This document shows positions 25,319 to 32,825 of a stretch of DNA of 64,000 nucleotides, in pieces. The stretch lies in contig NZ_PDWM01000011.1 in assembly GCF_010093225.1 (NCBI RefSeq), forward strand, positions 1-64,000. The letters run 5' to 3'. The notes under the pieces are model-generated. The model ran no database searches, was not told the DNA's origin, and worked only from the letters and a program-made list of their open reading frames with translations. The position numbers and the translations under genes are program-made. Each line of letters begins with the position of its first letter. Position 1 is the first letter of the stretch. This DNA is from Pseudoxanthomonas koreensis. Lineage in GTDB: Bacteria > Pseudomonadota > Gammaproteobacteria > Xanthomonadales > Xanthomonadaceae.

Positions 25319-27706
25319 ATGGAAATCCAATCGCTTGCGCGCAGCCAGGACGTCGCCGGCAAGATCAACCGTGTATTCGCCCGGCGCGTCGCCCATGCGG
25401 ACGGGCGGCTGCAGGAACGGCTCCGCGAGGCATGGAAGGCGTACTCCAGCGGGTCGGGGACCGCGGCCGCACTGCCGACGCCCTGGGAGCTGTGGTCGGA
25501 GTGGTCGAACTACGCGGTCGATGCCGGCCAGCGCACCATCCTGTTCTGGGAAACGCTGCGCCAGCGCGGCAACAACTACAACGAGCACGTGGAGCAGGGC
25601 CAGCCGCCGGTCCTGCACTTCGACTACACGACGGTCCTCGATGGCCGCCAGTTCGAGCGGCCGGTCAACTACGCGCTGGTGGCCATCGTCCCGCCCGCGG
25701 GCGTCAAGGTCGACGCGAAGCGGCGGCCGTTCCTGATCATCGATCCGCGCGCCGGGCACGGCCCCGGCATCGGCGGCTTCAAGGACGACTCGCAGGTCGG
25801 CGTGGCGCTGCAGGGCGGCCATCCGGTGTACTTCCTGATCTTCTTCCGCGAACCGGAGCCGGGCCAGACCCTGCTGGACGTGTGCGAGGCCGAGCAGCGC
25901 TTCGTCCACGAAGTGCGCCGGCGGCATCCGCACAGCCCCAAGCCGGCGATCGTCGGCAACTGCCAGGGCGGCTGGGCGGCGATGATGCTGGCCGCTTCCG
26001 ACCCCGACGACACCGGCCCGCTGGTGATCAACGGTGCGCCGATGTCGTACTGGGGCGGCGCCTGGGACGAAGGCGAGGGCGACAACCCGATGCGCTATTC
26101 CGGCGGGCTGCTCGGCGGCAGCTGGCTGGCCTCGCTCACCGCCGACCTGGGCAATGGCCTGTTCGACGGCGCCTGGCTGGTGCAGAACTTCGAGAACCTC
26201 AACCCCGCCAACACGTTCTGGGACAAGTACTACCACGTGTTCGCCACCGCCGACACCGAGCCGCCGCGGTTCCTGGAGTTCGAGCGCTGGTGGGGCGGCT
26301 TCTACCTGATGAACCGCGAAGAGATCGAGTGGATCACGCGCACCCTGTTCATCGGCAACCGGCTGTGGTCGGGCGAAACCGCCGGCAGGAACGGCCGCTC
26401 GTTCGACCTGCGCGACATCAAGGCGCCGATCATCCTGTTCGCCTCGATGGGCGACAACATCACCCCGCCGCAGCAGGCGTTCAACTGGGTCGCCGACGTC
26501 TACGGCAGCACCGAGGAGATCAAGGCGCGCGGCCAGGTGATCGTGGGGCTGCTGCATGAAGACGTCGGCCACCTGGGCATCTTCGTGTCCGGGCGCGTGG
26601 CCAGGAAGGAACACGCGCAGATCGTCTCGGTGCTCGAATCGGTGGAGCTGCTGCCGCCGGGCCTGTACGGCATGGAAATCAGCGAGACAAAGGCTGCCGA
26701 TGGCAGCCGCGGCTACGAGGTGGCGTTCCACGAGCGGCGGCTGGAGGACGTGCTGCAGAACCTGAACCGGTTCGAGCGGGCCGACGAGCGTCCGTTCGAG
26801 ACGGTGGCGCAGGTGTCCGAGTTCAACCAGCGCGCCTACGAACTGTTCGTGCGCCCGCTGGTGCAGGCCGCCGCCAGCGAGCCGGCGGCACGGCTTTCGC
26901 GCGAACTCCACCCGTTGCGGATGCAGCGCTGGCTGCTCTCCGACCGCAATCCATGGCTGGGATGGCTGGGGCCGGCGGCCGGGGCGGTGAAGCAGCAGCG
27001 CAGGGCGTTGCCGGCCGACGCACCTTCGCGCCGCGGCGAGGCGCTGTTCGCGGAGATCGTCAGCGCCTCGCTCGACCACTACCGCGCGATCCGCGACGCC
27101 GCCAGCGAGGCGGCATTCTTCGGGATCTACGGTTGCGTCTTCTCGCACATGGGCGGGCCGCCGGACGCGGAAGATGCCGACGCCGGGCGCGATGCCCGCG
27201 AACTGCACTTCGTGCAGGATGCGCTGGCCTCCATCGCCGAGGGCGGGTTCGCCGAGGCCTTCGCCCGCGCCGGAGCGCTGCTGGCGCCGCAAGGCGGGAT
27301 GCCGCTTTCCCGGCTGGTGCTGCGCAAGGATGTCGCGCGCGATTACCGCGACCTGCTGCCGGACCTGTCGCTGGAGCAGTGGCGGCGGATCCGCGGCGAG
27401 CAGGAAATCATCGTCCGCTACGCGCGCGAGCAGGCGATCGAGACCCTGCCGGCGCTGTTGGCCGATGCCGAGGCCCGCGACCGCTTCATGCAGCTGTGCA
27501 GGCGCCTGCTGGCCGACGAGCGCGTCCAGCACGCCGGGGCAACGGCCGCGCAGGCCGCCATGCTGGACAGGATCCGCGGGCTGCTCGGACGCAAGCCGGC
27601 CAAGCCGGGAAAGACTGCCAAGACTGCCAGGACGGCCACGCCGGCCAGGACACCGCCCAAGCGCGCCGCCGCCGCCCCGAAGCGCCCCGGAGGGAAGACG
27701 AAATGA
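25319..27706 (+). CDS. DUF3141 family protein, PhaC-like alpha/beta hydrolase with basic tail
   Basis: A 795-residue protein of the DUF3141 family, often described as PHA-synthase-like but without an assigned reaction. A PhaC-like core is visible: IVGNCQGG with Cys215, FASMGDNITPP with Asp379 and HEDVGHLGIFV with His418, in the same order and contexts as the PhaC triad. The N-terminal 120 residues (FWETLRQRGNNYNEH) and the long C-terminal helical part (about 480-750) are family features. The last 39 residues (757-795) are Lys/Ala/Pro/Thr only, resembling the PhaE tail. It starts at ATG 25319 and its stop overlaps the next ATG (ATGA). Context points to PHB or acyl-CoA metabolism; the actual activity is unknown. 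Confidence 0.85.
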   Translation: MEIQSLARSQDVAGKINRVFARRVAHADGRLQERLREAWKAYSSGSGTAAALPTPWELWSEWSNYAVDAGQRTILFWETLRQRGNNYNEHVEQGQPPVLHFDYTTVLDGRQFERPVNYALVAIVPPAGVKVDAKRRPFLIIDPRAGHGPGIGGFKDDSQVGVALQGGHPVYFLIFFREPEPGQTLLDVCEAEQRFVHEVRRRHPHSPKPAIVGNCQGGWAAMMLAASDPDDTGPLVINGAPMSYWGGAWDEGEGDNPMRYSGGLLGGSWLASLTADLGNGLFDGAWLVQNFENLNPANTFWDKYYHVFATADTEPPRFLEFERWWGGFYLMNREEIEWITRTLFIGNRLWSGETAGRNGRSFDLRDIKAPIILFASMGDNITPPQQAFNWVADVYGSTEEIKARGQVIVGLLHEDVGHLGIFVSGRVARKEHAQIVSVLESVELLPPGLYGMEISETKAADGSRGYEVAFHERRLEDVLQNLNRFERADERPFETVAQVSEFNQRAYELFVRPLVQAAASEPAARLSRELHPLRMQRWLLSDRNPWLGWLGPAAGAVKQQRRALPADAPSRRGEALFAEIVSASLDHYRAIRDAASEAAFFGIYGCVFSHMGGPPDAEDADAGRDARELHFVQDALASIAEGGFAEAFARAGALLAPQGGMPLSRLVLRKDVARDYRDLLPDLSLEQWRRIRGEQEIIVRYAREQAIETLPALLADAEARDRFMQLCRRLLADERVQHAGATAAQAAMLDRIRGLLGRKPAKPGKTAKTARTATPARTPPKRAAAAPKRPGGKTK

Positions 27707-28650
27707 GCCAGCGCCACGAAAAGTACCAGCGCCTGATCGACGCCTGCCGGGCGCTGCCACCGACGCCGACCGCGGTGGTGCATCCCTGCGACGAGAGCTC
27801 GCTGCGCGGCGCCGCCGAGGCCGCCTCACTGGGGCTCATCGCGCCGATCCTGGTGGGTCCGCGGGCGCGGATCGAGGGTCTTGCAGCGGAGCATGGCATC
27901 GACATCGGCGGCCTCGCCCTGGAGGAGGCCGCCCACAGCCACGACTCGGCCGAGCGTGCGGTCGCGCTGGTGCGCGAGGGGCGCGCCGAAGCGCTGATGA
28001 AGGGCAGCCTGCACACCGACGAGGTGATGGCCGCGGTGGTCCGCCGCGACACCGGACTGCGCACCTCACGCCGCATCAGCCACTGCTTCGTGATGGACGT
28101 GCCCGGGCACGCGGACGCGCTGATCATCACCGACGCGGCGATCAACATCGCCCCGGGGATCGCCGAGAAGGTCGACATCGTCCAGAACGCGATCGACCTG
28201 GCGCACGCGCTGCAGCCGGGTCCGGCGCAGGACGTCAGGGTGGCGATCCTGTCGGCGATGGAGACGGTGAATCCTGCCGTGCCTTCCACGATCGAAGCGG
28301 CCGCGCTGTGCAAGATGGCCGACCGCGGCCAGATCACCGGCGCGATCCTGGACGGGCCGCTGGCGCTGGACAACGCGATCGACCTGGATTCGGCGCGGAT
28401 CAAGAAGATCGAATCGCCGGTGGCCGGCCGCGCCAACGTGCTGGTGGTGCCGGACCTGGAGGCGGGCAACATGCTGGCCAAGAGCCTGACCTTCCTCGCC
28501 GACGCCGATGCGGCCGGCATCGTGCTCGGCGCCCGCGTGCCGATCATCCTCACCAGCCGCGCCGACTCGGTGATGGCGCGGCTGGCCTCGTGCGCGGTCG
28601 CGGTGCTGGTGGCCCGCGTGCGCCGCGAAGGCCGCAAGGTCGTGGGCTGA
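27703..28650 (+). CDS. Phosphate acetyl/butyryltransferase
   Basis: A 315-residue member of the phosphate acetyl/butaryl transferase family, which moves an acyl group between CoA and phosphate. Typical stretches are ALMKGSLHTDEVMAAVVRR, RRISHCFVMDVPGHADALIITDAAINIAPGI in parts, EKVDIVQNAIDLAHAL and GQITGAILDGPLALDNAI. It is the compact single-domain form that resembles phosphate butyryltransferase, so acetyl, butyryl or 3-hydroxybutyryl substrates are all possible. The start overlaps the DUF3141 stop, and acetate kinase follows 11 bp later. Together they would turn acyl-CoA into acid and ATP or the reverse. Confidence 0.9.
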   Translation: MSQRHEKYQRLIDACRALPPTPTAVVHPCDESSLRGAAEAASLGLIAPILVGPRARIEGLAAEHGIDIGGLALEEAAHSHDSAERAVALVREGRAEALMKGSLHTDEVMAAVVRRDTGLRTSRRISHCFVMDVPGHADALIITDAAINIAPGIAEKVDIVQNAIDLAHALQPGPAQDVRVAILSAMETVNPAVPSTIEAAALCKMADRGQITGAILDGPLALDNAIDLDSARIKKIESPVAGRANVLVVPDLEAGNMLAKSLTFLADADAAGIVLGARVPIILTSRADSVMARLASCAVAVLVARVRREGRKVVG

Positions 28651-28661
28651 GGGGGCGCGAC

Positions 28662-29861
28662 ATGATCGATGTCATCCTGGTCCTCAACGCCGGTTCCTCC
28701 AGCATCAAGTTCTCGCTGTTCGCGGCCGACCCCGGCATCCCCGGGCTGCTGATGTCCGGGCAGATCGAGGGGCTGTACGCGGCGCCGCGTTTCCGCGCCC
28801 GTGACGCGGCTGGCGCACCGGTCGGCGAGCACCGCTGGCCGGACGGCGAACAGATCGGGCACGCCGGCGCCGTTGCCCACCTGGTCGGCTTCCTGCGCGG
28901 CCAGCGCGACCGCTACCGGCTGTGCGCGGCCGGCCATCGCGTGGTCCACGGCGGCCTTGCGTTCTCCGACCCGGTACGGGTCGATGCGGGCGTGGTGGAG
29001 GCACTGGACGCGCTGACGCGGCTGGCGCCGCTGCACCAGCCGCACAACCTCGCCCCGATCCGGGCGCTGCTGGAGCAGACGCCGCAGCTGCCGCAGATCG
29101 CCTGCTTCGACACCGCTTTCCACCGCGGCCAGCCGGACCTGGCCCAGCGCTTCGCGCTGCCGGCGAAGATCACCGATCGCGGCGTGCGCCGCTACGGTTT
29201 CCACGGGCTTTCCTACGAATACATCGCCAGCGCTTTTCCGGACCTGGATCCGCGCGCGGCCGCCGGCCGCGTGGTGGTCGCCCACCTCGGCAACGGCGCC
29301 AGCATGTGCGCCATGGTCGACGGCCGCAGCGTCGCCAGCACCACCGGCTTCACTGCGGTCGACGGGCTGCCGATGGGCACGCGCAGCGGCACCCTGGACC
29401 CGGGCGTGCTGCTCTACCTGATGGACGACATGGGCATGGATGCGCGCGCGATCGAGACGCTGATCTACAAGGAGTCCGGGCTGCTGGGCGTGTCCGGGAT
29501 CTCCAGCGACATGCGCACCCTGCTGGCCAGCAGCGAGGCGTCCGCGCGCGAGGCGGTGGACCTGTTCGTGTACCGCATCGCCCGCGAACTGGGCTCGCTG
29601 GCCGCGGCGATGGGCGGCCTGGACGCGTTGGTCTTCACCGGCGGCATCGGCGAGCACGCGGCGGTCATCCGCGAACGCGCCTGCCGCGACGCGGCCTGGC
29701 TGGGCCTGGAGTTCGATGCCGGCGCCAACGAGGCCGGCGGGCCGCGCATCAGCACCGCGGGCAGCCGGGTCTCGGCCTGGGCGATCCCGACCAACGAGGA
29801 ACTGATGATCGCGCGCCATACCCGGCGCCTGGTCGCGGCGCACGGAGGAGCGGAACGATGA
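28662..29861 (+). CDS. ackA: Acetate kinase (or related short-chain acid kinase)
   Basis: A 399-residue ASKHA-family kinase that interconverts acyl phosphate plus ADP with the acid plus ATP. The first phosphate loop is ILVLNAGSSSIKFSLF. GHRVVHGG, FDTAFH, the second loop VVVAHLGNGASMCAM, GLPMGTRSGTLDPGV and VFTGGIGEHA are all in place and in order. These are acetate kinase signatures; propionate or butyrate kinases share some of them. It follows the acyltransferase by 11 bp and overlaps the FabI-type gene by four bases (ATGA). Confidence 0.94.
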   Translation: MIDVILVLNAGSSSIKFSLFAADPGIPGLLMSGQIEGLYAAPRFRARDAAGAPVGEHRWPDGEQIGHAGAVAHLVGFLRGQRDRYRLCAAGHRVVHGGLAFSDPVRVDAGVVEALDALTRLAPLHQPHNLAPIRALLEQTPQLPQIACFDTAFHRGQPDLAQRFALPAKITDRGVRRYGFHGLSYEYIASAFPDLDPRAAAGRVVVAHLGNGASMCAMVDGRSVASTTGFTAVDGLPMGTRSGTLDPGVLLYLMDDMGMDARAIETLIYKESGLLGVSGISSDMRTLLASSEASAREAVDLFVYRIARELGSLAAAMGGLDALVFTGGIGEHAAVIRERACRDAAWLGLEFDAGANEAGGPRISTAGSRVSAWAIPTNEELMIARHTRRLVAAHGGAER

Positions 29862-30640
29862 GCACCGACCGGCCCGGACGGATCCTCGATGGCGCCAGGG
29901 CGCTGGTGGTGGGCGTCGCCAATGACAGTTCGATCGCCTATGGCTGCGCCCGTGCCTTCGCCGAGAACGGCGCCGACCTGGCCATCACCTACCTCAACGA
30001 GCGCACCCGCGCCTTCACCGAACCGCTGGCGCAGGAGCTGGGCGCGTCGATCTACCTGCCCATGGACGCCTCCAGGCCCGGCGAGATCGAAGCGGTGTTC
30101 GACGCGATCGCCCGGCAGTGGGGCAGGCTGGACGTGCTGGTGCATTCGATCGCCTGGGCGCCGAAGGACGACCTGCAGGGCGGCCTGCTGGAGTCCAGCG
30201 CCGAGGGGTTTGCCCAGGCCATGGACGTGTCGTGCCATTCCTTCGTGCGCATGGCGCGGCTGGCCGCGCCGCTGATGAAGGACGGCGGGACGATGTTCGC
30301 GATGAGCTACTACGGCGCCAACAAGGTGGTGCCGAACTACAACCTGATGGGCCCGGTGAAGGCGGCGCTGGAAGCGTGCTGCCGCTACCTTGCCTACGAG
30401 CTCGGGCCGCGGGGCATCCGCGTGCATGCGATTTCGCCGGGGCCGCTGAAGACGCGCGCGGCCTCCGGGCTCAAGGATTTCGACCTGCTGCTCAACGAGG
30501 CGGCGCAGCGCGCACCGCTGGGGGAGCTGGTGGACATCCTCGACGTCGGCCACACCTGCGCCTACCTGGCCTCGCCGTATGCCCGCCGCCTGTCCGGCGA
30601 GACGCTCTACGTCGATGGCGGCGTGAACATCATGGCCTGA
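29858..30640 (+). CDS. fabI: FabI-type enoyl-acyl carrier protein reductase
   Basis: A 260-residue SDR-like enoyl reductase. The divergent cofactor loop VVGVANDSSIAYGCA replaces the usual GxxxGxG, as in FabI. HSIAWAPKDDLQG follows, and the catalytic pair is in NYNLMGPVKAALE (Tyr-x6-Lys), the FabI spacing. The final GETLYVDGGVNIMA is also typical. It would reduce trans-2-enoyl thioesters. It is the fourth gene in a coupled DUF3141-acyltransferase-kinase-reductase block. That placement suggests a specialised role in short-chain acyl or PHB chemistry rather than the main fatty-acid enzyme; this is inference. Confidence 0.9.
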   Translation: MSTDRPGRILDGARALVVGVANDSSIAYGCARAFAENGADLAITYLNERTRAFTEPLAQELGASIYLPMDASRPGEIEAVFDAIARQWGRLDVLVHSIAWAPKDDLQGGLLESSAEGFAQAMDVSCHSFVRMARLAAPLMKDGGTMFAMSYYGANKVVPNYNLMGPVKAALEACCRYLAYELGPRGIRVHAISPGPLKTRAASGLKDFDLLLNEAAQRAPLGELVDILDVGHTCAYLASPYARRLSGETLYVDGGVNIMA

Positions 30641-30681
30641 CCCGCGCTAGACTGCCCACGCCAGCCCGACGGAGCCCGTGC

Positions 30682-30891
30682 ATGAACGCCAGCACCCCCA
30701 CCACCGGACTGTCCCGATCGCTCAACGACCGCATGATCGCCGGGGTGATCGGCGGCATCGCGCACCGCTACGGATGGAGCTCCACCTGGCTGCGGATCGG
30801 CTACGTGCTGGCCTCGATCCTGTCGGCCGCGTTCCCCGGCATCCTCGTCTACCTGGTCCTGTGGCTGCTGATCCCGAACGAAGCGGACTGA
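30682..30891 (+). CDS. Small PspC-domain membrane protein
   Basis: A 69-residue protein. Residues 12-68 match the PspC domain: LSRSLNDRMIAGVIGGIAHRYG, then WLRIGYVLASIL and a C-terminal membrane helix FPGILVYLVLWLLIPNE. PspC-type proteins act in the inner membrane, some in the phage-shock response. No pspA or pspB is nearby. The start ATG follows CGGAG. Its stop overlaps the next open frame, which has no ATG of its own at that place. Confidence 0.85.
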   Translation: MNASTPTTGLSRSLNDRMIAGVIGGIAHRYGWSSTWLRIGYVLASILSAAFPGILVYLVLWLLIPNEAD

Positions 30892-31361
30892 GTGGCCGGA
30901 CGCGCCTGCGCCCGCCGCGCTGGCTGCGGGCGCTGGGGTTCGTCCTCGGCGTGGCCTGGGCCTCGCCGTGGACCCTGCTGGGCCTGTTCGTCGGCGCCGC
31001 CGGGCTGCCGGCCGGCGCTTCGGCGCACTTCAGCCGCCGCGACCGCGCCCTGGTGTTCCGGCGCTGGCCCTGGGGCCCGGGCGGGGCGATCACCTTCGGC
31101 AACGTGATCATCGCCACCGGCCAGGACCTGGACGCGGACTGCATCACCTACGAACACCGCGCCGGCTGGTGCGCGCATCCGGCCGTGCGCCTGGGCGACC
31201 ACGAGCGCGCGCATGTGTACCAGTACATGCTGCTCGGGCCGCTGTTCGTGCCGCTGTATTTCCTCTGCGGCGGCGTGTCGGTGCGCAACCGGTTCGAGCG
31301 CGCCGCGGATCGATATGCGCTGCATGGGCACGGCTGGTGGCCGTGGCCGCGCGCTTCATGA
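30888..31361 (+). CDS. Small membrane protein with HExxH-type motif, start uncertain
   Basis: The frame 30678-31361 overlaps the PspC gene at its left, and the meaningful part begins about 30888. No ATG, and no well-placed GTG or TTG, exists there; CTG 30888 overlaps the PspC stop (CTGA), so translation may depend on coupling. The protein (about 157 aa) has a hydrophobic N-terminal helix (ALGFVLGVAWASPWTLLGLFVGAAG), a short soluble part, then GDHERAHVYQYMLLGPLFVPLYFL. H-E-R-A-H fits the zinc-metalloprotease pattern HExxH and sits beside a membrane helix. Other bacteria have small proteins with 'AHERxHVxQYxxxGPLF'. No function is known to me. Confidence 0.6.
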   Translation: MSGRTRLRPPRWLRALGFVLGVAWASPWTLLGLFVGAAGLPAGASAHFSRRDRALVFRRWPWGPGGAITFGNVIIATGQDLDADCITYEHRAGWCAHPAVRLGDHERAHVYQYMLLGPLFVPLYFLCGGVSVRNRFERAADRYALHGHGWWPWPRAS

Positions 31362-31527
31362 ACCTGTCTTCATGAATGGATGATCGCGCATTCGCAGCGC
31401 GGAAACGTGCGTTTCTCGCAACGGAAATATCGGCCGACCAACATGTTCTGCACGAACTTCTAACGACGCCGCCGGCACACTGCGCGGCATCGACCGGAAG
31501 CGGTACAGAACAAGAGGAAACGGCCGA

Positions 31528-31758
31528 ATGAGCATTGTCCTTTACATCGGCGGCAGCAAGGACGGCACCCGCGGCTTCGTCCCGCACGGATTCACCAAGA
31601 CCATGCGCGAGACCGTCGAGTACGGCCGCGAGATCTACGTCGAACGCCTCGTCCGCCTGGCCCGCTACGGCACGGTGCGGATCATGGCGCTGGAATCGCT
31701 GTGCGAAGAGCTGATCGCCAGCCTGGTGAGTCGGCACTACGCGGCGGCCACCGCCTGA
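31528..31758 (+). CDS. Small orphan protein (76 aa)
   Basis: MSIVLYIGGSKDGTRGFVPH opens a soluble 76-residue protein with a charged helical middle (TMRETVEYGREIYVERLVRLARYG) and C-terminal ELIASLVSRHYAAATA. ATG 31528 follows AAGAGGAAA, a good ribosome site. Codon use matches the surrounding genes, which supports a real gene. I recognise no family. It lies alone between the HExxH protein and a REPIN-like repeat. Confidence 0.6.
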   Translation: MSIVLYIGGSKDGTRGFVPHGFTKTMRETVEYGREIYVERLVRLARYGTVRIMALESLCEELIASLVSRHYAAATA

Positions 31759-31770
31759 GGTCACGTCACT

Positions 31771-31934
31771 TGTAGGAGCCCACTTCAGTGGGCGACCCGA
31801 CGCCAACGGGAGACACCACGTTGAACGCGGTGCCCCTGGACCAGTCGACGTCGACTCAGCCCCGCCGGACCGGTCGCCTTGAACGCGGCTGCGGTATGGC
31901 GCTGTCGGGTCGCCCACTGAAGTGGGCTCCTACA
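31771..31934. repeat. REPIN-like palindrome, copy 2
   Basis: Perfect 31-bp inverted arms, 31771-31801 and 31904-31934, start with TGTAGGAGCCCACTTCAGTG and enclose 102 bp. It is located between the 76-residue gene and the tRNA-Leu 3' end, where it could act as a transcription barrier. Confidence 0.85.
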
Positions 31935-31949
31935 GGAGGGGCTTGGTGG

Positions 31950-32035
31950 TGGTGCCGAAGGTGGGACTCGAACCCACACGGTTTTAAGGCCGGCGGATTT
32001 TGAGTCCGCTGCGTCTACCATTCCGCCACTTCGGC
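31950..32035 (-). tRNA. tRNA-Leu (anticodon CAA)
   Basis: The minus strand folds as a class II tRNA. The acceptor stem is GCCGAAG (from 32035) with CTTCGGC; the D-arm includes GGTAGACGC, and the anticodon stem GCGGA/TCCGC carries loop CTCAAAA, giving anticodon CAA at 32000-32002. A variable arm CGG/CCG and T-arm GTGGGTTCGAGTCCCAC follow. The 3' CCA is encoded (31950-31952). It reads UUG codons, which are rare in this GC-rich genome. Confidence 0.95.
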
Positions 32036-32157
32036 AAGGGCGCGAGTATAGCGGCCGGCGGGTCGGGACGGCTACGCGGCGGCGCTTCGGGCAACACGCC
32101 GTGGCCCGACGCGATCGCTTCGTCCGGGGCGGCCATGCGGGGGCGTCCGCTGCGCGG

Positions 32158-32748
32158 CTATGCCGCCGCCTGGTCGTCCGTCGCCAGCTGGCGTTCCTCG
32201 CGGCGCGTCCAGCCGGCGTTCCCGGCATGGTGGTCTTCAGGCACGAACACATGGCAGCGCAGCAACGGCCGCTGGTAGACGTGCAGCGAGACGGCGATGT
32301 CGTCGGTGCCGGGGTTGCGGATGGCGTGGTACTCGTGCGGCGGGATCAGGCTGCCGGCGGTACCGGGGCCGGCCTCGATCGTGCCCACGGGTTCGAAGCG
32401 CCAGCGCTCGCCGTCGCGCTCGCACGGTTCGTACTGGGTGATCGCCAGGCGGCCGCGCCACCCGCCTTCCACGCACCAGGCGCCGTCGTGGTCGTGGACG
32501 TGGGTGCCCTGGCCGGGGCCCCAGGTCATCGCGATCACGCTGTAGCCCAGGGTGGGGCTGGCGTGCAGTTCGCGGCGGGCGTAGTGGTCGGCGACCGGTT
32601 CGAGCACGCAGCGCGGCAGGCCCACTTCGCGGTCGGCGAACAGCGCCACCAGCGCTTCGCGCAGCGCCGCGGTGACCGCGCTTTCGTCTTCGAGCCGGAC
32701 CGCCGCGTCCAGCGCGGCGACCAGCCTGTCCTTGCCGGGGAATTGCAT
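32158..32748 (-). CDS. Cysteine dioxygenase-like cupin protein
   Basis: A 196-residue cupin that resembles bacterial cysteine dioxygenases, which oxidise cysteine to cysteine sulfinate using Fe(II). The first metal motif is GTHVHDHDGAWC, followed by GGWRG, and the second histidine lies in PPHEYHAIRNPG. ATG 32748 (MQFPGKDRLVAALD) is chosen; the frame is open to 32820, but the added residues look noncoding. It lies 77 bp after metXS on the same strand, so it joins a sulfur amino-acid gene, and the tRNA-Leu follows. A related thiol dioxygenase with another substrate (such as 3-mercaptopropionate) is possible. Confidence 0.8.
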   Translation of the reverse strand: MQFPGKDRLVAALDAAVRLEDESAVTAALREALVALFADREVGLPRCVLEPVADHYARRELHASPTLGYSVIAMTWGPGQGTHVHDHDGAWCVEGGWRGRLAITQYEPCERDGERWRFEPVGTIEAGPGTAGSLIPPHEYHAIRNPGTDDIAVSLHVYQRPLLRCHVFVPEDHHAGNAGWTRREERQLATDDQAAA

Positions 32749-32825
32749 CGCGGGCGCGTCCGCTGTCCGGGTCCGGGGCAAGGGAGCCAGCGGGACGTTA
32801 GAAGAATGTTTCCGCTGCAACCGTG

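Noticed and set aside
30892-31107. GTG start right after the PspC stop
   Set aside because: Lies in a different frame from the conserved HExxH protein and gives an Arg/Trp/Ser-rich shadow.
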